A DNA stretch of 64,000 nt from Tissierellales bacterium (GCA_030146915.1 JASLAT010000034.1:1-64000), one strand, 5' to 3'; positions 51,522 to 61,640 are shown, counted from the first letter of the stretch. Translations and numbers: made by a program. The notes: generated by a model from the sequence alone, not told the origin.

Positions 51522-52544
51522 TTGACATATAAAGAATTGGAAGAAGAGATCAGATCTGGCAGGATAAAAAATATATATTTGTTCAAAGGTAGTGAAGAGT
51601 ACATAATGGATAAATATATTCAAAGAGTAAAGAGGCTTTATATTAAGCCAGACCTTGAAGCACTCAACTATATAGAAATTAATGAAAACGCTAATTTTGA
51701 TGACATACTTAATGCATGTGAAACGTTACCTTTTATGGCAGAAAAAAAAGTTGTTTATATAAAAGATATATTTAGTTTAATAAACAATGATAAGGCTTTA
51801 TCAGACAAACTAAACAGTTACTTAGATGAAATTAGTGAATATATTATATTAATTATTAAAGATAAAGATAATAAATTAAAAAGATCTACTAAAATTTATA
51901 AGTCTATAAAAGCTAAGAATGGTGTAGTTGAATTTGATAGGTTAAATAGAGCAGATTTGATAAAATGGGTTAGCAAATTTATAAATACAAACAATAAAAA
52001 AATATCTAATAAGAACCTTTACTACTTTTTAGATAACAGTGGATATCTTGAGTATAGAAGCGAAAAGACTTTATTTGAATTAGAAAATGAACTCAAAAAA
52101 ATAATAAATCATGGTTCAGAAATAGAAATAACGAGGCAAGATATAGACTCTAATATGGTAGAGGTATTTAATAATAATATATTTAACCTATTGGATTTTT
52201 TAAATAGGCGTGATAGGGAAAATAGTTTAAAAGTTTTTGATGAGATGATAAGAGCAAATGAGCCTATCCCCAGAATACTCTTTATGATAATAAGACAGTT
52301 TAGATTACTAATTTCTTATAAAAGTTTAGATATAAAAGGGTATTCTCAAGTAGATATAAGAAAAAAATTATCTATAAGCCCATATGAATTTAAAAAAATA
52401 TCTAATAGTTCAAAGGGGTACTCTTTATCGGAATTAAAATCAATACTTTACTACTTATTAGAAGTAGATAAAAAACAAAAAACCAGCTCCTCAGATGAGA
52501 AACTGGAAATAGAAATTTTAATAATTAAATTAACTAAGAGATAA
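51522..52544 (+). CDS. holA: DNA polymerase III delta subunit
   Basis: A 340-aa clamp-loader subunit that opens the beta sliding clamp. It opens with YKELEEEIRSGRIKNIYLFKGSEEYIMDKY, the delta N-terminal pattern, and ends with the FRLLISYKSLDIKG collar region. TTG 51522 is preferred because GGGGGAA lies a few bases upstream; ATG 51507 lies before the ribosome site. The conserved holA-rpsT pairing is present, with rpsT on the opposite strand. Confidence 0.93.
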   Translation: MTYKELEEEIRSGRIKNIYLFKGSEEYIMDKYIQRVKRLYIKPDLEALNYIEINENANFDDILNACETLPFMAEKKVVYIKDIFSLINNDKALSDKLNSYLDEISEYIILIIKDKDNKLKRSTKIYKSIKAKNGVVEFDRLNRADLIKWVSKFINTNNKKISNKNLYYFLDNSGYLEYRSEKTLFELENELKKIINHGSEIEITRQDIDSNMVEVFNNNIFNLLDFLNRRDRENSLKVFDEMIRANEPIPRILFMIIRQFRLLISYKSLDIKGYSQVDIRKKLSISPYEFKKISNSSKGYSLSELKSILYYLLEVDKKQKTSSSDEKLEIEILIIKLTKR

Positions 52545-52547
52545 TAA

Positions 52548-52574
52548 TAAAACTTCGGATAACCGAAGTTTTTA
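52548..52574. terminator. Bidirectional terminator between holA and rpsT
   Basis: AAAACTTCGG (52549-52558), ATAA loop and CCGAAGTTTT (52563-52572), then T-rich sequence. Usable from both sides. Confidence 0.88.
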
Positions 52575-52838
52575 TTACATAGCTTTGTTTAATTTTCTTT
52601 GTAACCTACTTAATTCTCTTGAAGCTTTATTGTCATGAATAAGATTTTTATGAGCAGCTTTTTTTAATTTGCTATCAACAACTTTAATAAGTTCTTTTGC
52701 TTCATCTATTTCATTATTCTCTATAGCTTGATTGAATTTTTTAATGTAAGTTCTAAGAGCAGACATTCTAGCTTTGTTGTTCTTAGTTTTTCTTTCCGTT
52801 ACTCTAATTCTTTTCTTAGCTGATTTTATATTAGCCAA
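52575..52838 (-). CDS. rpsT: 30S ribosomal protein S20
   Basis: An 87-aa helical protein of the small subunit. It begins ANIKSAKKRIRVTERKTKNN after the initiator and ends LSRLQRKLNKAM, as in other S20. The start is TTG at 52838 with GGGAGGTGA eight bases upstream; longer frames up to 52859 run past that site. A UUG start is also known for E. coli rpsT, where it helps autoregulation. Confidence 0.96.
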   Translation of the reverse strand: MANIKSAKKRIRVTERKTKNNKARMSALRTYIKKFNQAIENNEIDEAKELIKVVDSKLKKAAHKNLIHDNKASRELSRLQRKLNKAM

Positions 52839-52872
52839 ATTTGTCACCTCCCAATTCAACTATAACAAAGTT

Positions 52873-52901
52873 ATTTTACCATCTTAAAAGAAAAAAAGCA
52901 A
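52873..52901 (-). promoter_or_regulatory. Promoter of rpsT
   Basis: On the minus strand: TTGCTT (52901-52896), 17-bp spacer, TAAAAT (52878-52873) with TG at the extended -10 position. A short leader of about 30 nt results. Confidence 0.6.
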
Positions 52902-52962
52902 GTTTTAAATTAAGTGCTAGAAATTTATATCTTTTTAAGAAGTAAGATATCTTTTAAAAATC

Positions 52963-52990
52963 TTGCTAAACTATCTGTAAATGATATAAT
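52963..52990 (+). promoter_or_regulatory. Promoter of lepB
   Basis: TTGCTA (52963-52968), 16-bp spacer, TATAAT (52985-52990) with TG at the extended -10 position. It lies about 33 bp before the lepB ATG, divergent from the rpsT promoter. Confidence 0.55.
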
Positions 52991-53023
52991 ATACTATATT
53001 AGACTGACTGTGAGGATGATGAT

Positions 53024-53575
53024 ATGAAGGAAGAAAATGCAAGAAATAATAATGAAGAGAATGAGCTAATGGAATGGATTAAAAGTATATTTATAGCAGT
53101 GATTATAGCTATGTTTATAAAAACATTTATTTTTAACACAACATATGTACTTGGTAATTCTATGTATCCAACCTTACATGAGAGAGATAGGTTAATTGCT
53201 AATAAAATTCCACTTTATTTTTCAGGTCCTAAAAGGGGTGATATAGTTCTTTTAGATGCTCCTGATGATACTAAGAAAAAATATATAAAAAGAGTAATAG
53301 GTATAGAGGGAGATAAAATAGAGATAATAGATGGCAAAGTTTATCTAAATGGGGAAGAGTTAGAGGAAGACTATATAGAAAAAAACTCATATACTCATAC
53401 TTATAATGAGGATACTTGGGAAATTAAAGATGGATATGTATTTGTTTTAGGAGATAATAGATTACAAGGTGCAAGTAAAGACAGCAGGTTTTTTGGTAGT
53501 GTACCTAAAGAAAGTATAAAAGGCATTACTAGAATTAGATTTTTTCCATTGAAAAGAATGAAAATCATAGGTTAA
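53024..53575 (+). CDS. lepB: Signal peptidase I
   Basis: A 183-aa membrane enzyme that removes signal peptides from exported proteins. One N-terminal helix (about 18-38) is followed by the catalytic Ser46 in GNSMYPTL and catalytic Lys89 in YIKRVIG. GDNRLQGASKDSRFFG is the typical box E. Single-gene unit between its own promoter and a terminator, in the place where many spore-formers carry gpr and spoIIP. Confidence 0.95.
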   Translation: MKEENARNNNEENELMEWIKSIFIAVIIAMFIKTFIFNTTYVLGNSMYPTLHERDRLIANKIPLYFSGPKRGDIVLLDAPDDTKKKYIKRVIGIEGDKIEIIDGKVYLNGEELEEDYIEKNSYTHTYNEDTWEIKDGYVFVLGDNRLQGASKDSRFFGSVPKESIKGITRIRFFPLKRMKIIG

Positions 53576-53641
53576 TTTAATATATATATATAACATTTAT
53601 TGTTAATATGATTTGCACAATACTAATTAATGAAGCTTTAT

Positions 53642-53670
53642 AGCCTACTCTTATTTTAGAGATAGGCTTT
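53642..53670 (+). terminator. Terminator after lepB
   Basis: AGCCTA-CTCT pairs with AGAG-TAGGCT with one bulged A, 6-nt loop, then TTTAA. Adequate stem, weak T-tract. Confidence 0.6.
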
Positions 53671-53733
53671 TAATTAGTAAATTAAAAGTTTAGTTTAAAT
53701 ATTAAAATAGAAAATTCTTCATAGGAGGAAAGT

Positions 53734-55545
53734 ATGCAAAATAGAAAACAAGAAAATATAAGAAATATTTCAATAATTGCACATATAGATCATGGTAAAT
53801 CTACATTAGCAGATAGGCTTATTGAAATGACAGGTACAGTAGATCAGCGTGAGATGGAAAGTCAAGTATTAGATAATATGGAGCTGGAAAAAGAAAGAGG
53901 AATAACAATAAAGTTAAAGGCCGTGAGATTAAAATATAATGCTAAAGATGGTGAAGAATATATAATAAATCTTATAGATACTCCTGGTCATGTGGATTTT
54001 ACTTATGAAGTATCTAGATCTTTAGCGGCATGTGAAGGGGCAGTATTAGTAGTGGATGCTAGTCAAGGAATAGAAGCACAAACATTAGCGAATGTTTATT
54101 TAGCTTTAGATCAAGACTTAGAACTGGTACCTGTTATAAATAAGATTGATTTACCAGGAGCTAGACCAGAAGAGGTTAAGGAAGAAATAGAAGATGTTAT
54201 AGGAATTTATGCAGAGGATGCTCCTTTGATATCAGCAAAAAATGGAATAAATATAGAACAAGTTTTAGAAGCAATTGTAGAAAAAGTTCCTGCACCTACA
54301 GGAGACTCTAAAAAACCATTAAAAGCTTTAATTTTTGATTCATATTATGATATGTATAAAGGTGTGGTTTGTTATATTAGGGTAATAGACGGTGTGGTTA
54401 AACCTGGTATGGAAATTAAGGTTATGTCAACTGGTAAGATATATGAAGTAATAGAAGTTGGAATTACAACTAAGAAAAATCAAGCTTTAGATCAATTATT
54501 ACCAGGAGATGTAGGGTATCTAACAGCAAGCATCAAGGATGTTGCAGATGCAACGGTAGGAGATACTATAACAGACGCTAATAACCCTACAGAAGAACCT
54601 CTACCAGGATATCAAGAAGTTGTACCTATGGTTTATGCAGGAATTTATCCAGCAGAAGGAGAGGATTTCAATACTGTAAGGGATGCCTTAGAAAAATTAA
54701 AAGTTAATGATGCGGCATTAGATTTTGAGCCTGAAACATCAGCAGCGTTGGGATTCGGTTTTAGGTGTGGTTTTTTAGGACTTCTTCACATGGAAATTAT
54801 TCAAGAAAGATTAGATAGAGAATTTAATCTTGACATAATAACTACGTCACCATCAGTTATATATCAGGTTAAAACTACAGATGGAGAAATGTTAGAAATA
54901 CAAAATCCATCAAATCTTCCAGAGCCATCAGAAATTGAATCCATGAAAGAGCCGATAGTATCAGCAAACATTATGACTCCTTCTGATTATGTAGGGACGA
55001 TAATGGAGCTTTGTCAAGATAAAAGAGGCAAATTCATTAATATGGAGTATGTAGAAGAAACAAGGGTTGTATTACATTACGATCTACCATTAAATGAAGT
55101 AATTTATGATTTTTTTGATGCACTAAAATCAAGAACTAGAGGGTATGCTTCTTTAGATTACGATTTAAAGGGATATGAAGAGTCTAGATTGGTTAAATTA
55201 GACATTAGAATTAATGAGGAAGTGGTTGATGCATTTTCAATGATAGTCCATCAAGATAAAGCTTATGAAAGAGGTAGGACTATAACTGAAAGGTTAAAGG
55301 ATGTTATACCAGCACATCAATTTGCTATACCAATACAAGCATCTATAGGTTCTAAGATTATCGCGAGAGAAACGATAAGAGCTCTTAGAAAAGATGTTTT
55401 ATCTAAATGTTATGGTGGAGATATTTCAAGAAAGAAAAAATTATTAGAGAAGCAAAAAGAAGGTAAGAAAAGAATGAGACAAGTAGGTTCTGTTGAGGTA
55501 CCTCAAGAGGCATTCTTATCTGTATTGAAATATGATGAAGATTAA
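53734..55545 (+). CDS. lepA: Elongation factor 4 (LepA)
   Basis: A 603-aa translational GTPase acting on stalled or mistranslocated ribosomes. G1 [22 protein letters not shown] switch [13 protein letters not shown] and NKIDLPGA are present. The C-terminal LepA-specific domain includes [19 protein letters not shown]. Length is standard. AGGAGG before the ATG. It is followed by a perfect palindrome and hemW, the usual order in Firmicutes. Confidence 0.97.
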   Translation: MQNRKQENIRNISIIAHIDHGKSTLADRLIEMTGTVDQREMESQVLDNMELEKERGITIKLKAVRLKYNAKDGEEYIINLIDTPGHVDFTYEVSRSLAACEGAVLVVDASQGIEAQTLANVYLALDQDLELVPVINKIDLPGARPEEVKEEIEDVIGIYAEDAPLISAKNGINIEQVLEAIVEKVPAPTGDSKKPLKALIFDSYYDMYKGVVCYIRVIDGVVKPGMEIKVMSTGKIYEVIEVGITTKKNQALDQLLPGDVGYLTASIKDVADATVGDTITDANNPTEEPLPGYQEVVPMVYAGIYPAEGEDFNTVRDALEKLKVNDAALDFEPETSAALGFGFRCGFLGLLHMEIIQERLDREFNLDIITTSPSVIYQVKTTDGEMLEIQNPSNLPEPSEIESMKEPIVSANIMTPSDYVGTIMELCQDKRGKFINMEYVEETRVVLHYDLPLNEVIYDFFDALKSRTRGYASLDYDLKGYEESRLVKLDIRINEEVVDAFSMIVHQDKAYERGRTITERLKDVIPAHQFAIPIQASIGSKIIARETIRALRKDVLSKCYGGDISRKKKLLEKQKEGKKRMRQVGSVEVPQEAFLSVLKYDED

Positions 55546-55574
55546 TTAGATGCACATATGTGCATCTAATTTTA
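55544..55574 (+). terminator. Palindrome after lepA
   Basis: A 28-bp perfect inverted repeat centred on CACATATGTG (55544-55571), followed by TTT. It probably attenuates transcription into hemW. Confidence 0.65.
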
Positions 55575-55591
55575 ATATTTAAGGAGGAAGT

Positions 55592-56746
55592 ATGAAGAAA
55601 GTATCCCTATATATACACATTCCTTTTTGTGAAAAAAGGTGTAGATATTGCGACTTTACGACATTTACAAGTCAAGATCATAAGATAGTTAAATATATAG
55701 ATGCACTTAAGAAAGAGATAAAACTATATGCTCCATATGTTATGGACTATGAGGTGAAATCTATCTTTATAGGCGGAGGTACGCCTTCGTATATAGATAG
55801 CGAATATATAATTGAAATAGTATCTACTATACGTAGTTACTATAAGGTGAGAACTGATGCAGAGATAACTATTGAAGCAAATCCAGGTAGCTTAAATGTA
55901 AAAAAAATAAGAAACTATAAGCTAGTAGGTATTAATAGAATTAGCTTAGGTGCACAAAGTTTTAATAATGAAATTTTAAGTATAATAGGTCGAAACCATA
56001 GAGAGGAGGATATTGTAAACTCAATAAAACTATTAAAAGATAACGAAATTGATAATATAAGTTTAGATTTAATTTTTAATTTACCAGGTCAAACCATTGA
56101 AGATTCATTAAATTCTATAAATAAGGCTATAAAGCTAGGTGTAGATCATGTATCACACTATGGTTTAATAATAGAACCAACAACCTCAATATATAAGGAT
56201 TACATTTCTGGAAAATTTAAACCATTATCAGAGAATGATGACAGGAAAATCTATCATTTAAGCAAAAATATTTTAATTGAAAATGGCTTTAATCACTACG
56301 AAATATCTAATTTTGCAAAATATGGTAAGGAGAGTATACATAATCTTAGCTATTGGAATATAGACCCATACATTGGGTACGGTGTTTCTGCTAGCTCTAA
56401 TTTTGGTAGTAAAAGGTTTAAAAATACTGACAATATCTTTAAGTATATAGAATTACTACAAGAGAAGAAATTAAGTATAATTGAAGATGAAAGAATAGAT
56501 AAGAGTATGGAATTAAAAGAATACTTAATAATGGGAATAAGAAAAATTAAGGGTATAAATATATTCGAATTAGAACGAAGATTTAATATAGATTTCTTTA
56601 AATTATATGGTGAGGTTATACAAAAGAATATAAAAAAAGGTTTAATAAATAGTAGTAATGGATTTATAAATTTAACAGACAAAGGTATGGATCTTTGTAA
56701 TCAAGTAGAATTGGATTTTTATATGTTTGATTGTAAGATAAATTGA
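55592..56746 (+). CDS. hemW: Radical SAM protein HemW
   Basis: A 384-aa coproporphyrinogen-III-oxidase-like radical SAM protein. The 4Fe-4S motif is CEKRCRYCDF near residue 13, followed by IGGGTPSY and the HemN-like core (RISLGAQSFNNEILSIIGRNH). Despite its similarity to HemN, this family is thought to bind or insert heme and not oxidise coproporphyrinogen. Located after lepA and before hrcA, as in most Firmicutes. Confidence 0.92.
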   Translation: MKKVSLYIHIPFCEKRCRYCDFTTFTSQDHKIVKYIDALKKEIKLYAPYVMDYEVKSIFIGGGTPSYIDSEYIIEIVSTIRSYYKVRTDAEITIEANPGSLNVKKIRNYKLVGINRISLGAQSFNNEILSIIGRNHREEDIVNSIKLLKDNEIDNISLDLIFNLPGQTIEDSLNSINKAIKLGVDHVSHYGLIIEPTTSIYKDYISGKFKPLSENDDRKIYHLSKNILIENGFNHYEISNFAKYGKESIHNLSYWNIDPYIGYGVSASSNFGSKRFKNTDNIFKYIELLQEKKLSIIEDERIDKSMELKEYLIMGIRKIKGINIFELERRFNIDFFKLYGEVIQKNIKKGLINSSNGFINLTDKGMDLCNQVELDFYMFDCKIN

Positions 56747-56810
56747 TAAAATAGAGTCTATAAAAACAATAAGTTTGGGTATTAGTTGTAATAGAGGAGT
56801 AAATTTTAAT

Positions 56811-56839
56811 TTGACAAAACAATTAAATGATGATACATT
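56811..56839 (+). promoter_or_regulatory. Sigma-A promoter of the heat-shock operon
   Basis: Perfect TTGACA (56811-56816), 17-bp spacer, TACATT (56834-56839). The predicted start lies just before the CIRCE element, so HrcA bound there would block transcription. Confidence 0.6.
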
Positions 56840-56853
56840 ATGTTATGTAGGAA

Positions 56854-56880
56854 TTAGCACTCAATGAATCTGACTGCTAA
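56854..56880 (+). promoter_or_regulatory. CIRCE operator (HrcA binding site)
   Basis: TTAGCACTC (56854-56862), exactly nine bases, then GACTGCTAA (56872-56880). The consensus right arm is GAGTGCTAA, so one base differs. It lies 33 bp before the hrcA ATG. Confidence 0.92.
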
Positions 56881-56912
56881 CAAATGTAAAAATAGGTTCA
56901 CGAGGTGATGGG

Positions 56913-57956
56913 ATGTTAGATGAAAGAAAATTAAAAGTATTATACGCAATTATAGATTCTCATCTTCATTCTGCAGAACCTATCGGTTCTAGAACTATAT
57001 CTAAGGATTACAACTTAGGTGTAAGCGCAGCTACTATAAGAAATGAAATGTCAGACCTAGAAGATAAAGGGTATTTAATAAAACCTCACTCTTCAGCTGG
57101 TAGATTACCGTCTGACAAGGCCTATAGGTTATATGTAGATGAAATATTAAAAGGTGAAAGTAATAATGAAGATATAAAATCTAATAAAAAAGTAAGAAAA
57201 TGTTTATATCAGGGTAATGAAGAAATAACTCAAATAATTAGAAATTCGGCTAGTATTTTATCAAGCTTGACAAGTTATACAGCGATAGCTATGTCACCTA
57301 AAATAGATCAATTGAAACTAAAACATATACAGTTAATTAATATAAATGAAGATAACATATTATTGGTTATAGTAAATTCTGCAGGAGTTGTAAAAAATTC
57401 CTTATTTCACTCTAAATTAAAGTTTACAGACAAAGAATTAAATATTATATCAAATTTTTTAAACTCTAAATTTACAGGATTGACTATAGACGAAATAAAG
57501 GATCTTATAAGTTCCGCTCAATTTAAAGATTTAGACCCAGTTTTTAAAATATTAAAAAATATTTTACCATATATAGAAAAATCACTTAGAGACTTAACAG
57601 ATATAGATGTTTATATGGATGGAGTTTCTAAAATTTTAAATTTTCCTGAATATAATGATCTAGAAAAAGCTAGAGATTTTATTTCTTTTATAGAAAATAA
57701 AGAAGCTGTTTTAAATTTGTTTACTAATCTTGATAAAGAAAAAGATTTAAATGTTATTATAGGTGAAGAGAACATTTATGATATAATGCAAGATTGTACA
57801 TTTATTAGTACTAAATATAGTTTAGATGGCAAAGAGATTGGACAAATAGGAATAATAGGACCTACACGAATGGATTATATCAAACTTATAGATATTTTAA
57901 ATAATCTATCAAATGATCTAAGTGAGGTTATAAGCATGCTTTTAAAGCAGATATAG
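56913..57956 (+). CDS. hrcA: Heat-inducible transcription repressor HrcA
   Basis: A 347-aa repressor of class I heat-shock genes. The N-terminal winged helix is ERKLKVLYAIIDSHLHSAEPIGSR with AATIRNEMSDLEDKGYL, and the central and C-terminal dimer domains end in IGIIGPTRMDYIK. It binds the CIRCE site just upstream, so it controls itself and grpE-dnaK. GroEL normally activates HrcA, giving feedback. AGGTGATG before the ATG. Confidence 0.96.
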   Translation: MLDERKLKVLYAIIDSHLHSAEPIGSRTISKDYNLGVSAATIRNEMSDLEDKGYLIKPHSSAGRLPSDKAYRLYVDEILKGESNNEDIKSNKKVRKCLYQGNEEITQIIRNSASILSSLTSYTAIAMSPKIDQLKLKHIQLININEDNILLVIVNSAGVVKNSLFHSKLKFTDKELNIISNFLNSKFTGLTIDEIKDLISSAQFKDLDPVFKILKNILPYIEKSLRDLTDIDVYMDGVSKILNFPEYNDLEKARDFISFIENKEAVLNLFTNLDKEKDLNVIIGEENIYDIMQDCTFISTKYSLDGKEIGQIGIIGPTRMDYIKLIDILNNLSNDLSEVISMLLKQI

Positions 57957-57971
57957 TAGAGAGGTGATTAA

Positions 57972-58568
57972 ATGCCAGAGAATAAAAAGGATAATATTGA
58001 AAAAGAGGCTAATAGGAATAATATTAAAGAAGATGATGATAATTTGGAGTTTGAAGACAAAAGTACGAATTCATCATCAAATGAAGAAAATAAAGAAAAA
58101 ACTGATTCAGAAAAAGATACCAAAGATGATGGTGAAACTAATTTTAAAAAAGAAGTAGAAGAATTGAATGATAGTTTATTAAGGCTTCAGGCGGACTTTC
58201 AAAATTATAAAAGAAGATCTGAGGAAGCTAAAAAATCATCTATAGATTATGGGGTTGAAAGAGTTATATTAGATTTATTACCAGCTATTGATAACTTTGA
58301 AAGGGCTTTAGATTCTGTTGAGGATGAAGAAGATTCTTTTTATAAGGGAATTTATCTAATATATGAAGAATTAACCAAAGTTATGAAAAAAAATAAAGTA
58401 GAAGAGATAGATGCTTTATACAAGGAATTCGATCCAAATTTACATCATGCTGTTTTTATGGAAGAAAGCGAAGAGTATGAAGAAAATATAATATTAGAGG
58501 TTTTGCAAAAAGGATATAAGTTAAAAGATAAAGTTATAAGACCTAGCATGGTTAAAGTTTCTAAATAA
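57972..58568 (+). CDS. grpE: Nucleotide exchange factor GrpE
   Basis: A 198-aa DnaK co-chaperone that releases ADP. It has an acidic low-complexity N-terminus (1-60, rich in Asp, Glu, Asn, Lys), the long coiled coil (LLRLQADFQNYKRRSEEAKK) and the C-terminal beta domain (VLQKGYKLKDKVIRPSMVKV). It starts 15 bp after hrcA with AGAGGTG. Confidence 0.96.
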   Translation: MPENKKDNIEKEANRNNIKEDDDNLEFEDKSTNSSSNEENKEKTDSEKDTKDDGETNFKKEVEELNDSLLRLQADFQNYKRRSEEAKKSSIDYGVERVILDLLPAIDNFERALDSVEDEEDSFYKGIYLIYEELTKVMKKNKVEEIDALYKEFDPNLHHAVFMEESEEYEENIILEVLQKGYKLKDKVIRPSMVKVSK

Positions 58569-58592
58569 TTAGTTTTAAGGAGGAATTTGAAT

Positions 58593-60398
58593 ATGAGTAA
58601 AGTAATAGGAATAGATTTAGGTACAACAAACTCTGCAGTAGCAGTTATGGAGGCTGGTGAGCCAGTAATAATTCAAAATTTGGAAGGAAATAGAACAACA
58701 CCTTCCGTTGTAGCTTTTACTAAAGAAGGAGAAAGGTTAGTGGGTGAAACTGCTAAAAGACAAGCTATAACAAATCCTGAGAGAACAATAGCATCAATAA
58801 AAAGAGAAATGGGCAGCGATCATAAAACAAATATAGATGGAAAAGACTATTCTCCAGAAGAAATATCTGCAATGATTTTACAAAAAATAAAATCAGATGC
58901 TGAGGAATATTTAGGAGAAAAGGTTACAAAGGCAGTAATAACTGTACCTGCATATTTTACAGATGCACAGAGACAGGCTACAAAAGATGCTGGACAGATT
59001 GCAGGTTTAGAGGTTGAAAGAATAATCAATGAGCCAACAGCAGCAGCTTTTGCATATGGTATGGACAAAGAGGAAGAAGATCAAACTATAATGGTTTTTG
59101 ACCTTGGAGGCGGAACATTTGACGTATCTATCTTGGAACTAGGAGGAGGAGTAGTTGAAGTTCTAGCTACTAGAGGAAATAACGAACTAGGTGGAGACGA
59201 TTTTGATGATGCTTTAGTAAATTATATAGCAGAGGAGTTTAAAAAAGAAAATGGAGTAGATTTAAAAGTAGATAAAATGTCTTTACAAAGATTAAAAGAA
59301 GCAGCAGAAAGTGCTAAAAAAGAATTATCTTCAACTATGTCTACTAATATAAATTTACCATTTATAACTGCAACAGCGTCAGGTCCATTGCATTTAAATA
59401 TGGATATAACAAGAGCTAAGTTTAATGAACTTACTAAAGACTTAGTAAAAGCTTCTTTAATACCTGTAGAAGATGCTTTAAAAGATGCTGGTTTATCTGC
59501 TTCTGAAGTTGATAAAGTTATTTTAGTTGGTGGTTCTACAAGAATACCAGCTGTGCAAGAAGCTATAAAAGGGTTAACAGGAAAAGAGCCACAAAAAGAC
59601 ATTAACCCAGATGAGTCTGTTGCATTAGGAGCTGCTATTCAAGGGGGAGTATTATCTGGTGATGTTCAAGATTTATTACTTCTAGATGTAACTCCTTTAT
59701 CTTTAGGTATAGAAACAGCTGGAGGTATAAATACAGTATTAATAGAAAGAAACACTACAATACCTACTAAAAAATCACAGGTATTTACGACTTACTCTGA
59801 TAACCAAACTTCTGTAGATATTCATGTATTACAGGGTGAAAGAGAAATGGCTAGAGATAATACAACTTTAGATAGGTTCCAATTAACAGGAATACCAGCA
59901 GCTAAAAGAGGAGTACCACAAATAGAAGTAACTTTTGATATAGATGCAAATGGTATAGTTAACGTTTCTGCAAAAGATTTAGGAACAGGAAAAGAACAAA
60001 AGATAACTATAACAGGTTCTACTAGACTATCTGATGAGGAAATAGAAGAAAAGATAAAAGAAGCTGAAAGGTTTGCAGAAGAAGATAAAAAGAAAAGAGA
60101 AGAAGTAGAAGTTAAAAATCAAGCTGACACTATAGTTTATCAAACTGAACAAATGTTAGAAGAAAATGGAGATAAACTACCGGCAGATGATAAAAAAGAG
60201 ATTGAGACTGTAATAGAAAACCTTAAAAAGGCTATAGAAGATGAAAATGTAGAAAACATGAAGGAACAAATGGATAAGCTTCAACAAGTTTCTGAAAAGC
60301 TATATAAAAGTGCAGCGGAAGCTGGTTCAGCAGAAGCAAGTCAAGATGATGTAGTTGATGCTGACTATGAAGTTGTAGATGAGGATGAAGAAGAATAA
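58593..60398 (+). CDS. dnaK: Chaperone DnaK (Hsp70)
   Basis: A 601-aa ATP-driven chaperone. The N-terminal ATPase domain ([44 protein letters not shown]), interdomain linker ([10 protein letters not shown]) and substrate domain to about 500 are followed by a helical lid and an acidic tail. ATG 58593 is chosen: AAGGAGG is eight bases upstream, while TTG 58587 is only two bases from it. As in Gram-positives it lacks the N-domain insert of the E. coli protein. Confidence 0.98.
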   Translation: MSKVIGIDLGTTNSAVAVMEAGEPVIIQNLEGNRTTPSVVAFTKEGERLVGETAKRQAITNPERTIASIKREMGSDHKTNIDGKDYSPEEISAMILQKIKSDAEEYLGEKVTKAVITVPAYFTDAQRQATKDAGQIAGLEVERIINEPTAAAFAYGMDKEEEDQTIMVFDLGGGTFDVSILELGGGVVEVLATRGNNELGGDDFDDALVNYIAEEFKKENGVDLKVDKMSLQRLKEAAESAKKELSSTMSTNINLPFITATASGPLHLNMDITRAKFNELTKDLVKASLIPVEDALKDAGLSASEVDKVILVGGSTRIPAVQEAIKGLTGKEPQKDINPDESVALGAAIQGGVLSGDVQDLLLLDVTPLSLGIETAGGINTVLIERNTTIPTKKSQVFTTYSDNQTSVDIHVLQGEREMARDNTTLDRFQLTGIPAAKRGVPQIEVTFDIDANGIVNVSAKDLGTGKEQKITITGSTRLSDEEIEEKIKEAERFAEEDKKKREEVEVKNQADTIVYQTEQMLEENGDKLPADDKKEIETVIENLKKAIEDENVENMKEQMDKLQQVSEKLYKSAAEAGSAEASQDDVVDADYEVVDEDEEE

Positions 60399-60423
60399 AT
60401 TAAATATAAATAAATGTAATGTT

Positions 60424-60458
60424 TTATGAGCTAAATCTAAGATTTAGCTCATAATTTT
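60424..60458 (+). terminator. Terminator between dnaK and dnaJ
   Basis: A 14-bp perfect stem (60424-60437 with 60441-60454) has a 3-nt TAA loop and a T4 tract. It should reduce dnaJ expression relative to dnaK. Confidence 0.75.
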
Positions 60459-60481
60459 GAATATCATTAGGTGGTGAAATC

Positions 60482-61609
60482 TTGTCAAAAAGGGATTATT
60501 ATGAAGTTTTAGGAATTGATAAAACTGCTACAGAAAGAGAAATAAAACGAGCATATAGAAAAAAGGCAAAAGAATATCATCCGGATTTAAATCCAGATAA
60601 TAAAGATGCTGAGGAAAAATTTCAAGAAGCAACAGAAGCTTATGAAGTTTTAAGTAATGAAGAAAAGAGAGCTAGGTATGATCAATTTGGTCATGCTGGA
60701 GTAGATTCTTCAGGGTTTGGACAAGGCTTTGGAGGATTTGAAGATATATTTGGAGACATATTTGATATATTTGGTGGAGGAAGAAGGTCATCAAGATCTA
60801 ATATGAATAGACCTACTAGAGGTAATGATATTAGATATGATATAGAATTGGATTTTGAAGAAGCGGTATTTGGAGTTGAAAAAGAAATTCAACTAAGAAG
60901 AGTTGAAAATTGTCATGTATGTGAAGGAGATGGAGCTAAACCTGGTAGTAAAAAAGTAGAATGTAAAAATTGTAAAGGTACAGGAGAAGTTCAACACATG
61001 AGTCAAACTCCTTTTGGTCAATTTGTAAGCACAGAAACATGTAATGTATGCTCAGGCACTGGTCAACAAATAGAAAACCCATGTGAAAACTGTCAAGGAT
61101 CAGGAAAAGAAGTAAGGTCTAGAAGGATTAAAGTTAAAATTCCAGCAGGTGTAGATAATGGTTCTATTATTTCAATGTCTGGAGAAGGGGAAGCTGGGAA
61201 TAATGGTGGACCAAGTGGAGACTTATACATTTATATCAGTGTAAGAGAAGATGACATATTTAAAAGATATGGAAATGATGTATTTTTAAATTTACCAATA
61301 ACTTATAGTCAAGCAGCTTTGGGTGCTGAAATTGAAGTTCCTACATTAGAAGGTATTACAAAGTTTAAAATACCATCAGGAACGCAGATAGGACAAGAAT
61401 TTAGATTAAAAGAAAAAGGGATAAAAGATGTTAGAGGAAGAGGTAGAGGAGATCTTTATTTTAAAGTTGAGGTTAAGGTTCCTAAAAAGCTAAACAGTGA
61501 GCAAAGAGAACTTCTAGAAAAATTAGATGAATCACTGAAGGATACTTCTCATAAAGAAAGAAAAACATTTTTTGAAAAAATAAAAGATGTTTTTAAAGAT
61601 AAAAAGTAA
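60482..61609 (+). CDS. dnaJ: Chaperone DnaJ (Hsp40)
   Basis: A 375-aa co-chaperone that delivers clients and stimulates DnaK ATPase. J domain (1-70) has the HPD motif in EYHPDLNP, followed by a Gly/Phe linker (GFGQGFGGFEDIFGDIF), four zinc CxxCxGxG repeats (CHVCEGDG, CKNCKGTG, CNVCSGTG, CENCQGSG) and the C-terminal client domain. It starts with TTG, with GGTGGTGA eight bases upstream. It lies after a terminator that separates it from dnaK. Confidence 0.97.
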   Translation: MSKRDYYEVLGIDKTATEREIKRAYRKKAKEYHPDLNPDNKDAEEKFQEATEAYEVLSNEEKRARYDQFGHAGVDSSGFGQGFGGFEDIFGDIFDIFGGGRRSSRSNMNRPTRGNDIRYDIELDFEEAVFGVEKEIQLRRVENCHVCEGDGAKPGSKKVECKNCKGTGEVQHMSQTPFGQFVSTETCNVCSGTGQQIENPCENCQGSGKEVRSRRIKVKIPAGVDNGSIISMSGEGEAGNNGGPSGDLYIYISVREDDIFKRYGNDVFLNLPITYSQAALGAEIEVPTLEGITKFKIPSGTQIGQEFRLKEKGIKDVRGRGRGDLYFKVEVKVPKKLNSEQRELLEKLDESLKDTSHKERKTFFEKIKDVFKDKK

Positions 61610-61637
61610 CCTTATTCGTATGAATAAGGTTTTTTTT
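61608..61637 (+). terminator. Terminator after dnaJ
   Basis: AACCTTATTC (61608-61617), GTAT loop and GAATAAGGTT (61622-61631) followed by T-tract to 61637. Strong signal ending the heat-shock operon. Confidence 0.88.
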
Positions 61638-61640
61638 ATG

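Noticed and set aside
57964..58158. 64-aa lysine/isoleucine-rich frame overlapping the start of grpE
   Set aside because: It is the shifted frame of the acidic, AT-rich N-terminus of GrpE, whose own frame has the ribosome site and family domains.
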